A DNA stretch of 64,000 bases from Veillonella agrestimuris. Lineage in GTDB: Bacteria > Bacillota > Negativicutes > Veillonellales > Veillonellaceae. The notes under the pieces are model-generated. The model had not been told where the DNA came from. It ran no database searches and saw nothing but the letters and a program-made list of their open reading frames with translations. The position numbers and the translations under genes were made by a program. Shown here piece after piece: positions 18,540 through 28,100 of the stretch. The stretch covers positions 124,001-188,000 of the forward strand of contig NZ_CALPCS010000001.1 in assembly GCF_943193065.1 (NCBI RefSeq), written 5' to 3'. Position 1 is the first letter of the stretch; the number at the start of each line of letters is the position of its first letter.

Positions 18540-19181
18540 CTAAGATTCCTCCATATCCAATTCTTCTTTCACAATGTTTAAATCACTGTACAAGGTGAAT
18601 TTCGAAATGTCGAAATAATCGCCGATTTTCTCAGAAGACTTAGATATTAAAAATGCCCCTTTAGTATATAAATATTTGATAGCGCATAATCGCTCTACCT
18701 TATTCATTAAAGGCCCTGGTTTACCAACTAATTGCTCTGCATGCGCCAGCAAATCATCTAACAAATCTGTTACACTCGATGTAATCTGCTCTACTGGCTC
18801 TTCATTGGAGTTAGATACTAAGCCTTCCAATGTAGTATGCATCATTACAAATTCTGTAATGTCTTGGTTAATACACAATAAGTACCGAATTTGCCCCTCT
18901 TCGTTGCGAATATACATCGTTGAGGATCGTAAGATTCTACCATCTTTCGTTTTTGTTAAATACCCAAATCGACCATTGCCCCCGTCGTCGCTTTGCAGTA
19001 CGTCTAATACTACATGGGACGCTCCGTCACCAACTTTACGATTTGTAATATGTCCATGTTCAATATGAACGATGGATTTATCCATATCTGTACATACATC
19101 ATGAATAAGTACCTCACAGCTCGTCCCAAACTGCATGGATAAACCGCTCGCAATAATCTTTAATTGTTCTAATGTAGTCAT
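18540..19181 (-). CDS. YheO/DauR-like PAS-HTH transcriptional regulator
   Basis: This 213-residue cytoplasmic protein has an N-terminal YheO-type PAS-like domain (about 5-120, with GTSCEVLIHDV, VHIEHGHITNRKVGD, GRFGYLTKTKDGRILRSSTMYIRN). A C-terminal helix-turn-helix region (about 155-213) reads KVERLCAIKYLYTKGAFLISKSSEKIGDYF and then DISKFTLYSDL. Family members control amino acid and D-amino acid catabolic genes. As first gene of the ygeX operon it is the obvious candidate sensor for the locus; the ligand is unknown. A promoter and an inverted repeat upstream (19266-19324) could mediate autoregulation. The start ATG has a good GGAGG site. Confidence 0.87.
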   Translation of the reverse strand: MTTLEQLKIIASGLSMQFGTSCEVLIHDVCTDMDKSIVHIEHGHITNRKVGDGASHVVLDVLQSDDGGNGRFGYLTKTKDGRILRSSTMYIRNEEGQIRYLLCINQDITEFVMMHTTLEGLVSNSNEEPVEQITSSVTDLLDDLLAHAEQLVGKPGPLMNKVERLCAIKYLYTKGAFLISKSSEKIGDYFDISKFTLYSDLNIVKEELDMEES

Positions 19182-19265
19182 TGATAAAACCTCCTACCAA
19201 TGGCACGTATCGTCTTTATTCATTTATACAGATATAAATAGCCAAACTAACATTTTATATTGTTG

Positions 19266-19282
19266 CCTAACTTTTTGTTAGG
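19266..19282. promoter_or_regulatory. Candidate operator: 6-5-6 inverted repeat near the predicted transcription start
   Basis: CCTAAC-TTTTT-GTTAGG is a perfect 6-bp inverted repeat with a 5-base spacer. It lies about 7-23 bases downstream of the transcription start predicted from the adjacent promoter, where a bound regulator would block initiation or early elongation. The PAS/HTH regulator encoded next door is the natural candidate; this is inferred. Confidence 0.4.
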
Positions 19283-19295
19283 TTTCTATAAGTTA

Positions 19296-19324
19296 ATTAT
19301 ATACTTCCGATGCATAAAAAGCAA
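19296..19324 (-). promoter_or_regulatory. Sigma70-type promoter for the regulator-ygeX-ygeY operon
   Basis: Read on the minus strand: TTGCTT (19319-19324), a 17-base spacer, and a perfect TATAAT (19296-19301). It lies about 115 bases upstream of the regulator start codon. Confidence 0.5.
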
Positions 19325-19511
19325 TCAATCTTGCATATTAAATTAATATATATACATAGATTGCATATTATATACATCATAACACTATAGTTTATATACC
19401 TTTAAAGCCAATCTATAAAAACATATATAAAAAAAAGAACTAAATGCTCATTAATATTTTTTCATACTCTATACACAGCATATATGTACCTTAATAAAGG
19501 GCATAAAGTAA

Positions 19512-19546
19512 AAGAGAGCACCAAACAATTTGTTTGGTGCTCTCTT
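19512..19546 (-). terminator. Strong terminator after flavodoxin
   Basis: A perfect inverted repeat of 17 bp around one central base (AAGAGAGCACC...GGTGCTCTCTT) is followed on the minus strand by TTTACTTTA. It lies about 80 bases past the flavodoxin stop. Confidence 0.85.
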
Positions 19547-19627
19547 ACTGCTTTCAAATTATATAGATTGGACCCGCCTATATAATTTGCATCCTATGTA
19601 ATTATTCGATCCTACTTAGATCTTCTA

Positions 19628-20050
19628 TTACGCATTGGCCAATGTTTTTCCTAACTCTTCACATTGAGCTTTGCCCGCATCATCCGGTTCCCCAAATACA
19701 GCGAGACCGTCGGCAAGTAAATCGCCGCCCGCATCTTTAATGCGAGTGCTCCAGTCTTCTAGCCAGGTACCTCCCCAACCATAAGAGCCAAAAATAACTA
19801 GTTTTTTGCCACCCAACTTAGGTTCCAATTCGGTATAAAATGGTTCGAATTCCATTTCTTCTAATTGTTCAGCCCCCATATCTGCACAACCGAGAGCTAA
19901 TTTCTCATACTTCTCAGCATCTGCAACGGACACTTCAGAAACGGATTTTACTTCTACATCTTGACCTGCTGCTTTAATACCTGCAGCTACAGCATGAGCC
20001 ATTTGTTCTGTATTTCCTGTACCGGACCAATAAATTACACCAATCATCAT
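19628..20050 (-). CDS. Flavodoxin
   Basis: This 140-residue single-domain flavodoxin is a small FMN-binding electron carrier of the cytoplasm. The FMN-phosphate loop is WSGTGNTEQMAHAV near residues 8-21. The isoalloxazine-binding loops are around LGCADMGAEQLEE and FGSYGWGGTWLEDW. It lies 7 bases after the DUF3793-type gene and probably shares its transcript. Electron carriers of this size serve ferredoxin-linked oxidoreductases; its closeness to the purine locus may be coincidental. The start has two ATGs after AGGAGGTAC; the first is kept. Confidence 0.95.
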   Translation of the reverse strand: MMIGVIYWSGTGNTEQMAHAVAAGIKAAGQDVEVKSVSEVSVADAEKYEKLALGCADMGAEQLEEMEFEPFYTELEPKLGGKKLVIFGSYGWGGTWLEDWSTRIKDAGGDLLADGLAVFGEPDDAGKAQCEELGKTLANA

Positions 20051-20057
20051 GTACCTC

Positions 20058-20624
20058 CTAGGCTGTTTTTGCGACCAAAGAACTAAAAGTTTTTCCCAAT
20101 ATTAACTGGTTTTGACAATATTCTCGACACGCTTTATAGCACATAAAGGATTGTTTAGCACTGACAGTATCCACGTAGACCTTCCACTCACCGCATAGTT
20201 TATAACCAGTTCCACGGCGGGAAATAAAATATTTCACATCCGTCAATGGATAGCCTAAAAAGACACCTATTTCATGAGGAAAATCAGCACTTGATTCCAT
20301 GCGATTTCGCAAATAAGCCAACATTTCCATAAGACACATATCTTCAGTATAACCATGAGCTTTTAGAAATGTCATCACCCTTGGTTGACGCACATAGGAC
20401 TGCAGTTGACTATAGCGAAAGACAAGTAGCAATCTGCGAGCTTTACACCGGCATAATTCATAAAAGAACAAACCTTTTCCATTGAACTCTTTATTATATT
20501 CCGTTAAAACGAATTGGATTTGTTCATTCATGTCCCGTGGAATAGAAACCAAGTTCGATACTTTAATGCCTCGAACTGCCGGTGCACAATGAAACCCAAT
20601 GATATGGTCAATTGAATTCATCAT
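20058..20624 (-). CDS. DUF3793-like protein upstream of flavodoxin
   Basis: This is a 188-residue soluble protein of unknown function. I recognise a DUF3793-like pattern: FHCAPAVRGIKVSNLVSI, LCRCKARRLLLVFR, EIGVFLGYPLTDVKYFI and a cysteine-rich WKVYVDTVSAKQSFMCYKACREYCQ. Such proteins commonly sit beside flavodoxins in Firmicutes, as here (7-base gap), so a role in flavodoxin or metal/iron handling is possible but unproven. The start at 20624 is preferred (AGG seven bases ahead); an upstream ATG at 20645 lacks a clear site. Conserved cysteines near both ends might bind a metal. Confidence 0.72.
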   Translation of the reverse strand: MMNSIDHIIGFHCAPAVRGIKVSNLVSIPRDMNEQIQFVLTEYNKEFNGKGLFFYELCRCKARRLLLVFRYSQLQSYVRQPRVMTFLKAHGYTEDMCLMEMLAYLRNRMESSADFPHEIGVFLGYPLTDVKYFISRRGTGYKLCGEWKVYVDTVSAKQSFMCYKACREYCQNQLILGKTFSSLVAKTA

Positions 20625-20751
20625 AGTTCTACCTGCCTGTTGCATGTGAAAATATATCTCACCAATCTAATTGAGATTAATTCTTACAACTACATCGTAC
20701 TCCTGATGGTTTCAATTGTCAATATAAATGATATTATTTTTCAATTACTAT

Positions 20752-21447
20752 TTACTTTTTCTGTGTCAACAAATGGTGAATTTTCGGATATACTTTCGCC
20801 TCACTAGCCTCATCTATAGCGATAAACTTAATATTAGGACCACTATATTTGCTTTCAAAAACAGCAATATGAAGAATTTCATTATAAGAATTATTATTAA
20901 CCATCTCTGTATATCGTAATGTACCTACATAAGCCCCACCTTGTTTAGCCAACGGCGTCACAACTCGGTATTGGCCAAGCATATTGTTCGTACCATTATT
21001 GATCGTACTCACTACAGCATCTACGGAATTAGCGTTAGTCGTAGCTTGTGCAGCAGTGCCGATATTACCAAAGGCCGTTACTGATGTAGCATTCGCGGTA
21101 TCAACCCTATGAGTTGTAGCTGGCATGCCGAAATTGCTATATTGACTCATTGTTACATCGCCGAACACAGCGTAATTCATTTCATTTTCGCTTTTAATCA
21201 ACACCGTATAAATATCTGCACGTTCAGCACCATTACGCATTAACGCTGTTTTTATATCCGTTTTGCCACCATCAATAAACAAAGCTTTTTGATCATTGGC
21301 ATACATCGTTACACCATCAGCTAATTTTGTACCTTCATAAGAAGCGTATTTATTGTTGTTACGAGCATTAACATTAGCCGCATCAACTGCAGTAGGAATT
21401 GTGAAAGCTACTAAACCAGCCATCACTAAAGATGCTAAAAATTTCAT
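20752..21447 (-). CDS. Secreted protein of unknown function
   Basis: This 231-residue protein has a clear signal peptide: MKFLASLVMAGLVAFTIPTA, with cleavage likely after AVDA near residue 23. The mature part is polar and asparagine/alanine-rich, with no cysteine pair, no lipobox and no repeat. Segments such as TMYANDQKALFIDGGKTDIK and LAKQGGAYVGTLRYTEMV look like a compact beta-rich domain. I do not recognise the family. It follows glnS after that gene's terminator with its own AGGAGA site, so it is probably a separate unit. In a diderm Firmicute it would be periplasmic or surface-exposed. Confidence 0.8.
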   Translation of the reverse strand: MKFLASLVMAGLVAFTIPTAVDAANVNARNNNKYASYEGTKLADGVTMYANDQKALFIDGGKTDIKTALMRNGAERADIYTVLIKSENEMNYAVFGDVTMSQYSNFGMPATTHRVDTANATSVTAFGNIGTAAQATTNANSVDAVVSTINNGTNNMLGQYRVVTPLAKQGGAYVGTLRYTEMVNNNSYNEILHIAVFESKYSGPNIKFIAIDEASEAKVYPKIHHLLTQKK

Positions 21448-21465
21448 TGTTCTCTCCTAAACAAA

Positions 21466-21490
21466 TACCGCCCCATCAAAGGGGGCGGTA
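21466..21490 (-). terminator. Terminator after glnS
   Basis: The 9-bp GC-rich stem TACCGCCCC/GGGGCGGTA has a 7-base loop, followed on the minus strand by TTTGTTTAGG. It lies 5 bases beyond the glnS stop and only 19 bases ahead of the secreted-protein start codon. Confidence 0.75.
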
Positions 21491-21494
21491 CACA

Positions 21495-23183
21495 TTAACC
21501 TTTATTTTGTTGCTTTGCCCAACTGTCGCGTAAACCTACAATACGGTTCATAACGATATGTTCAGGCGTACTATCAATATCAGTTACAAAATAACCTTGA
21601 CGCAAGAATTGGAAACGATCTCCAGGTACAGTGGTAGCCAAAGATGCTTCCCCTTTACTTTGTAACACTTGCAAAGAATCAGTGTTGAAAGCTGCCATAA
21701 AATCTTTATCATCTGCATCATCGCGCAATAAATAGTCATATAGGCGTACTTCCATATCCACTGATGTAGAGGCTTCTACCCAATGTAATGTACCTTTTAC
21801 TTTTCGAGTATTGCCACTACCGCTCTTTGTTTCAGGGTCATAGGTACAGTGAATTTCCGTAATATTACCATCTGCATCTTTTTCAAAAGACGTACATGTA
21901 ATGAAGTAAGCTCCTTTCAAGCGCACTTCTTTACCAGGGGCTAAACGGAAGAATTTTTTCACCGGCTCTTCCATGAAATCAGCACGCTCAATGTAGATTT
22001 CACGACCAAACGTCACTTCGCGAGAACCAAGTTCTTCATTTTCCGGGTTATTTTCCACTGTGACTAATTCAGTTTGACCTTCTGGATAGTTATCAATAAT
22101 AACTTTCACAGGATCAAGAACGACCATAGGGCGCGTTACTTTTAATTTCAAATCTTCTCGAATACAGAATTCAAGAAGCGCAATATCAACTACACTATCT
22201 GCCTTCGCAACACCGATGCGCTCACAGAATTCACGAATGGACTCAGGCGTATAACCACGACGGCGCAAACCAGAAATGGTTGGCATACGAGGATCGTCCC
22301 AACCAGATACAAGACCGGCTTCGACTAAAGCACGCAATTTACGCTTAGACATGACCATTTTAGATACATTTAAGCGAGCGAACTCGATTTGGCGAGGAAT
22401 CTCTGTATCTTCCCAATCAGCCAACACCCAATCGTACAATGGACGATGCACTTCAAATTCCAATGTACATACAGAGTGTGTAATACGCTCAATAGCATCT
22501 TCAATAGGATGGGCAAAATCATACATGGGATAAATGTTCCACTCTGTGCCTGTGCGGTGATGTGGAGCATTTACGATACGATACAATACAGGGTCGCGCA
22601 TAACAATATTAGGGTCAGCCATATCGATTTTAGCGCGCAATACTTTTTCCCCATCTTTAAATTTGCCATTTTTCATATCTTCAAAGAGCGCTAAATTCTC
22701 TTCTACAGAGCGGTTTCTATATGGACTATTAGTACCAGGAGTATTAAAATCACCTCGAGTTTGGCGAATTTCTTCGGCTGTTTGATCATCGACATAGGCT
22801 TTACCTAAAGAGATTAATTTCTTAGCGTATTCATACATTTGTCCGAAATAGTCAGATGCATAACGGGCTTCCCCATCCCAGTCAAAGCCAAGCCATTTTA
22901 CGTCCTCCATAATGGAGTTAACGTATTCTACATCTTCTTTTTCAGGGTTTGTATCATCGAAACGAAGATTAGTTAAGCCATTATATTCTTTGCCTAAATT
23001 AAAATTTAAGCAAATAGATTTGGCATGTCCAATGTGTAAATAACCATTTGGCTCTGGCGGGAATCGAGTATGTACACGACCACCATAGACGCCTTTTTCA
23101 TTATCTTTATTAATTTCAGCTTCGATGAAGTTGACAGATACAACTTCTTCAGGAGCTACTGTATTTTCATTATGTTCTGCCAT
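21495..23183 (-). CDS. glnS: Glutaminyl-tRNA synthetase
   Basis: This class I synthetase of 562 residues charges tRNA-Gln directly. The HIGH signature is [15 protein letters not shown] near residue 45 and the KMSKS counterpart reads VMSKRKLR. The anticodon-binding beta-barrel domains fill the C-terminal 220 residues. The true start is taken as the ATG at 23183 (MAEHNENTV), with GGAGG five bases ahead; the longer form starts inside that site. A direct GlnRS in a Firmicute-like genome is notable, because most Firmicutes use the GatCAB transamidation route. It is compatible with Negativicutes. Confidence 0.97.
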   Translation of the reverse strand: MAEHNENTVAPEEVVSVNFIEAEINKDNEKGVYGGRVHTRFPPEPNGYLHIGHAKSICLNFNLGKEYNGLTNLRFDDTNPEKEDVEYVNSIMEDVKWLGFDWDGEARYASDYFGQMYEYAKKLISLGKAYVDDQTAEEIRQTRGDFNTPGTNSPYRNRSVEENLALFEDMKNGKFKDGEKVLRAKIDMADPNIVMRDPVLYRIVNAPHHRTGTEWNIYPMYDFAHPIEDAIERITHSVCTLEFEVHRPLYDWVLADWEDTEIPRQIEFARLNVSKMVMSKRKLRALVEAGLVSGWDDPRMPTISGLRRRGYTPESIREFCERIGVAKADSVVDIALLEFCIREDLKLKVTRPMVVLDPVKVIIDNYPEGQTELVTVENNPENEELGSREVTFGREIYIERADFMEEPVKKFFRLAPGKEVRLKGAYFITCTSFEKDADGNITEIHCTYDPETKSGSGNTRKVKGTLHWVEASTSVDMEVRLYDYLLRDDADDKDFMAAFNTDSLQVLQSKGEASLATTVPGDRFQFLRQGYFVTDIDSTPEHIVMNRIVGLRDSWAKQQNKG

Positions 23184-23241
23184 AATAACCTCCATAAAAT
23201 ACTATTATTTTACCACATTTGCTACTATGGTGCACTATGCC

Positions 23242-24294
23242 TTAGAAATCGCTTAAATCTACGCCAGCTGCTTTCAGCTCAGCTAAAGCACTTTCTACAT
23301 CAAATTGAGGTTTTGGTTTTTCATAATTCACCTCTTCATTAACGCATGTTTTAAGAGGTTCTTTATTAACACCAGCAATGATATTATCAGCGGTCAAAAT
23401 AGACATATCGTAACGCGTACGATCTGTATAAGATCCTATATGAGGTACAACTAAGCAGTTATCTAATGCTAATAATGGATGATTACCTGGTAGCGGTTCC
23501 GGATCCGTTACATCTAAGGCTGCATAATCAATTTCACCAGTTTGTAATGCATTAACCAAAGCCTCTGTATCTACAATAGGACCACGCCCTACATTTACAA
23601 ATAATGCTGTATTTTTCATTTTCTTAAAGAACTCAGCATCACACATATGATAGGTTTCATCTGTTAATGGTGCAACCACACATACTACATCACTAGTAGC
23701 TAAAAGCTCATCCAATTCCATATAAGTGGTTCTATAAATTGCATCATCTTGACGGGGATGACGATTATGATATACAACTTTCATACCAAAAGCACGGGCT
23801 CTACGAGAAATAGCCAAGCCGATGGCCCCCATACCAATAATTCCTAATGTACGACGGCTAAGGTCAAATCCTTTAATATTAGATGGACGCTCCGCCCAGC
23901 GACCAAACTTAACAAATTCTACATTTTCTAAAATGCGACGACTTGCTGTAGCTATCAATGTGAAAGCCAACTCTGCTACAGTTTCATTTAATACGCCTGG
24001 TGTATTGCCAAAAGGAATGCCTGCTGCCGTTAATTCGTCAACTTTCACATTATCATACCCTACAGAAGCTTGAGCGATAACTTTCAAATTAGGGGCATCT
24101 TTTACTAAATCACCATCTACATCAAGAGGACGAACAGACCACAAACCATCAGCCTCTTTCAACCACTCTTTCACAGCGTCACGAGGCATCACCGTTTTTT
24201 CTGTCCATTGTTTAACCTCTACATGCTCTTCTAAATAAGCAATAGCGTCTTTTCGAACAAGACCATTGACAACAACTAAAGGTTTCTTTTCCAT
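23242..24294 (-). CDS. D-isomer-specific 2-hydroxyacid dehydrogenase
   Basis: This 350-residue NAD(P)-dependent dehydrogenase resembles glyoxylate/hydroxypyruvate reductase. The dinucleotide fold motif is GIIGMGAIGLAISRRARAFG. The catalytic triad can be placed as Arg in VNVGRGPIVD, Glu in DVTDPEPLPGNHPL and His in VVPHIGSYT. A C-terminal extension of about 30 residues (EEVNYEKPKPQF...VDLSDF) goes beyond the usual end and may be an oligomerisation or regulatory tail. Possible substrates are glyoxylate, hydroxypyruvate or 2-ketoacids; the sequence alone does not decide. It stands alone between glnS and mscL. Confidence 0.88.
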   Translation of the reverse strand: MEKKPLVVVNGLVRKDAIAYLEEHVEVKQWTEKTVMPRDAVKEWLKEADGLWSVRPLDVDGDLVKDAPNLKVIAQASVGYDNVKVDELTAAGIPFGNTPGVLNETVAELAFTLIATASRRILENVEFVKFGRWAERPSNIKGFDLSRRTLGIIGMGAIGLAISRRARAFGMKVVYHNRHPRQDDAIYRTTYMELDELLATSDVVCVVAPLTDETYHMCDAEFFKKMKNTALFVNVGRGPIVDTEALVNALQTGEIDYAALDVTDPEPLPGNHPLLALDNCLVVPHIGSYTDRTRYDMSILTADNIIAGVNKEPLKTCVNEEVNYEKPKPQFDVESALAELKAAGVDLSDF

Positions 24295-24344
24295 AATAAC
24301 TCCTTCCGTAATTAAGCTATATTATCCGAAAACAAGCTAAGAAA

Positions 24345-24383
24345 AGCACTCCCATACAGAGATACCTCTATATGTGGAGTGCT
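24345..24383 (-). terminator. Terminator after mscL
   Basis: The outer stem AGCACTCC/GGAGTGCT encloses an inner imperfect stem (TACAGAG/CTCTATA). On the minus strand it is followed by TTTTCTTAG. It lies about 35 bases past the mscL stop. Confidence 0.7.
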
Positions 24384-24418
24384 TATTGCTCTATATAAGA
24401 GCGTATCTACAAGTCCAA

Positions 24419-24883
24419 TTATTTCAAATCAGCTGTACAATTAGGACATTTTACAGCGTCAATGTGAATATCTGTTTTACAGAATGGGCATTCTTTTGTA
24501 GTCGGTGCTTCTTCAGCTGCTTCATTAGAAGACTTCATTAATTTAGTCAAACCACGAATCATCAAGAATACTACAAATGCTAAAATGATAAATTGAATAA
24601 GATCTGTAATAAATGTACCATATGGCAATACCGCACCAGCTGCACGAGCTGTTTCAATATCAGCACCATTCATAAATGCAGTTTTAGATGCTTCACTTAA
24701 AGGAACATAAAGGTTGCTAAAATCTATACCTCCAGTGAACAAGCTAATAATAGGCATAAACAAATTGCTCACTACAGAATTCACAATTGCTGTGAAAGCT
24801 GCACCAATAATCATACCTACAGCAAGGTCTATCATATTACCTTTAAAAGCAAACTCTTTAAACTCTTTAATAAATTCTTTCAT
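24419..24883 (-). CDS. mscL: Large-conductance mechanosensitive channel MscL with C-terminal zinc ribbon
   Basis: MscL is an inner-membrane pentamer that opens under membrane tension to release solutes. Here the N-terminal helix and TM1 are FKEFAFKGNMIDLAVGMIIG (residues 8-27), with the pore-lining glycines. The extracellular loop spans about 50-90, and TM2 is LIQFIILAFVVFLMIRGL (about 95-112). After a short acidic linker the usual cytoplasmic helix is replaced or extended by a zinc-ribbon-like module with C132-x2-C135 and C146-x2-C149, giving 154 residues. The channel part is normal. The tail suggests metal or protein binding on the cytoplasmic side. It is transcribed alone with its own terminator. 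Confidence 0.93.
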   Translation of the reverse strand: MKEFIKEFKEFAFKGNMIDLAVGMIIGAAFTAIVNSVVSNLFMPIISLFTGGIDFSNLYVPLSEASKTAFMNGADIETARAAGAVLPYGTFITDLIQFIILAFVVFLMIRGLTKLMKSSNEAAEEAPTTKECPFCKTDIHIDAVKCPNCTADLK

Positions 24884-25040
24884 GTTTTACTCCTACTTAC
24901 TTATAAATATATGCGAATACTAACAGTATTTATCATAAAATATAGAACATAATATGTCAATAATTTTCGATATAGTTTTGCAAATTAATTAACCTAAACT
25001 AAAAAAAGGCATGGTACCTAAAGCTATAAATAAAAGAAAA

Positions 25041-25098
25041 AGAGATGTCCTACGTACATTTCTCCTAACTCTGAGAAGACGAGTCATTAGACATCTCT
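25041..25098 (-). terminator. Terminator after the large adhesin gene
   Basis: The outer stem AGAGATGTC/GACATCTCT encloses a 40-base loop with a smaller hairpin. The minus strand continues with a T-rich tract, TTTTTCTTTTATTTAT. It lies about 30 bases past the adhesin stop codon. Confidence 0.7.
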
Positions 25099-25124
25099 AT
25101 TTCTTTTATATGCTCAACAAAATC

Positions 25125-28100
25125 TTATCGATTGGCACGAATAGCCGCTACTTCAGCTAAAATAGCATCAATTTGTTCTTGTTGAATAGCTACTTTATTG
25201 CGTAATTCAGCATTTTCTTCCGCTAATGCATCATTTTTCGCAGACATAGCATCGATTTTATTTTGCAATGCGTATACGGAACTAATAGGACCTTTGCGAT
25301 ATGTATCAGCAATAGCAGCTTCGCTATCACGAGAACCTACTTTCCAAGTTACTCCCGCATTAGCCATCAAATCATCATTACCGCCATAAGACGCACCAAT
25401 GTGGAACATAGTCGATTCATTAGTGTAATGCGCCACACCTAATGCAGCAGCAGTACTACTGCGGTATACACCTACAGCAGCCATAATTTGAGTCGGCTCT
25501 AATGGATCATATTGAATTGGTTTCAATCCAGCAAGTGCAGCAGACATAGCACCTACATCTTTAATTTCACCACTTAAACGATTAATACGTTCGTTATTAT
25601 TATTGACAGCTTTGTTAATATTGTTAATAGCGTTTGTATTATTTTCAATATTAACGGTATTTTTATCTACTTGCTCTAATCGTTGTTCTGCTTGCGCTGT
25701 TAAGCCCACAGTGTAATTCGTTACATTGGTAGTCGTATCAGTAGAAGCATTCACATTTACACTATTAGATCCAGCAGTTACAGTAGCACCATTGGCGTTG
25801 ATAGTATAAATATCTTGCCCATTTGCACCAGTAGATTTTGTAACAGATGCAATATTAGTACCACCTACAACTTCTGTTCTAGCACTATTCATAGCATCAA
25901 ATAATTGACCACCATTAACAGCATCCTTAGAACCAGATGTAACATCACCATTAGCTACGTTTGTGATTTTTGTATTACCTGCATCAATACCATTATTATC
26001 AACTTTTACGGTGTTACCAATAGTAAGAGTGTCTCCCTTAATATCTGTACCTGTAATAGTTGTAGCAGTTACGTCATCAGCCTTCACAGTAGTAGATGTT
26101 ACATTTTTGAAAGTAACATTATCTTTTGTTGCCACACTAATTTTACTGCCGTCTTGTGTAATTTTAATATTGTTACCTGCATCAAATATTACAGTATCGC
26201 CAGGCTGAATATTTGTAGTCTTATTATTGATAACTTTACCACCGTCAGAAGCACTTGTATTTACATTCCAACCTTTTTGAAGATTACTAATAGCATCTGT
26301 GTTCTTTTGAATGTTATCAGTATTTGTTTTGATATCTTGTGTATTCTGTTTAATTTTAGCAGTGTTATCAGTAATAGCTTTTTCATTATCTGTTACACGA
26401 GTATCTAATGCATCAATAGCATCCTTATTAGATTGAATAGCATCTTTATTGGCTGCAATATCTTTTGTATTTTGCTCAATCTTAGATGTATTAGTATCAA
26501 CTTGTGTTTTTACAGTATGTAATTGACTACCATTAATCGCATCTTTAGAAGTAGCACTAATTTCACCATCAGCTACATTAGTAATCTTAGTATCACCTGC
26601 ATTAATACCATTGCTATCAATTGTTACTTTTCCACCAATCGTTGCAGTATCAGCAGTAAGATTGTTAGTTGTAACATTTTTGAAAGTTACATCATCAGCA
26701 GTGGCTACGCTAATTTCTGTACCATTTTGAGTCAATGTAATATTTTTACCTGCATCAAATTTCACAGTGTTCCCAGCTTGAACGTTAGTCTTAGCCCCAT
26801 CTACCACTTTACCGGCAGATGCAGTAGATTCAATATTCCAACCTTGTTTCAAATTAGTAATATCAGCAGTGTTATTGTCAATAGCTGCTTTATTAGCTGC
26901 AATATCAGCCTTATTAGCAGCAATATCTGTCGTATTTGTTGGAACTTGTGCAATAGCCTTCTCTGCAGCATCACTTAAACTTACTGTATAAGTAGTCACA
27001 TTATTAGCATCTTTAGTTCCAGCCTCTACTTTTACACTACTATTATTAGCAGCTACTACAGATGTGCCATCAGCATTAACGGTATACACAGTTTGACCAT
27101 TGGATCCTGTACTAGAATCAACAGACGCAATATTCGTACCTGCTTTTACTTCTGTTTTTGCTGCTTTCACATCATTTTGAACAGTATACAATTGGCTACC
27201 ATTGATTGCATCGGTAGAATTAGCACTTATATCACCAGCTACAAGTCCAGTGATTTTAGTATCACCCATATTGATACCGTTATTACTAATATTCACTTTA
27301 CCGCCAATAATAGCAGTTGTAGTAGTTAAGTTATTAAATACTACATCGTCTGTTGTAGCAACACTAATCTTATTGCCCGTTTGTGTCACCTTAACGTTTT
27401 TACCGGCATCAATAGTAACAGTTTCATCTGGTTGAATGTTTTCTGTAGTAGTACCACTTACTTCACCATCAGATTTAGAGGTTGTAATATTCCAACCTTT
27501 TTTGAGTTCAGTAATATCTGCTGTATTTGTAGCTATATTTTTCGTATTCGTAGCAATATTATCTGTATTAGTTTTAATATTACCTTCGTTCGTTGTGACG
27601 CGTCCATCTAGTGCTGTAATGTCATTAGCATTCTTAGTAATATTATTTGTATTAGTTGTAATATTACCTTCATTTGTTGTTACGCGTGTATCTAATGTTG
27701 CAATATCGCTTGTATTTTTAGCAATAGCTTGTGTATTAACTGGTACTTGTGCAATGGCTGCTTCGGCAGCTGTAGTCAAACCTACTGTATAGGTCGTTAC
27801 ATTAGTAGCCGCGTCTGTATTAGATGCTACATTGATAGATACACTATTTGTATCTTTCTCTACTGCTGCACCTTTTGCATTAACAGTATATACTGTTTGA
27901 CCATCAGCCCCTGTACTAGAATCAACAGAGGCAATATTTGTACCTGCTTTTACTTCTGTTTTTGCTGCTTTCACATCATTTTGAACAGCATACAATTGGC
28001 TACCATTGATAGCATCTGTGGAATTAGCCGTTACATCACCAGCTGCGAGTCCAGTGATTTTAGTATTCCCCATATTGATGCCATCATTATTAATTACTAC

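Larger units (their letters stand above)
19182..19627. other. 446-base intergenic control region upstream of the regulator-ygeX operon
   Basis: This AT-rich stretch has no open frame worth calling. From right to left it holds the flavodoxin-unit terminator (19512-19546), about 190 bases of low-complexity TATA-rich DNA, a sigma70-like promoter on the minus strand (19296-19324), and an inverted repeat (19266-19282) just downstream of it. The untranslated leader of the regulator would be roughly 100 bases. Confidence 0.6.
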
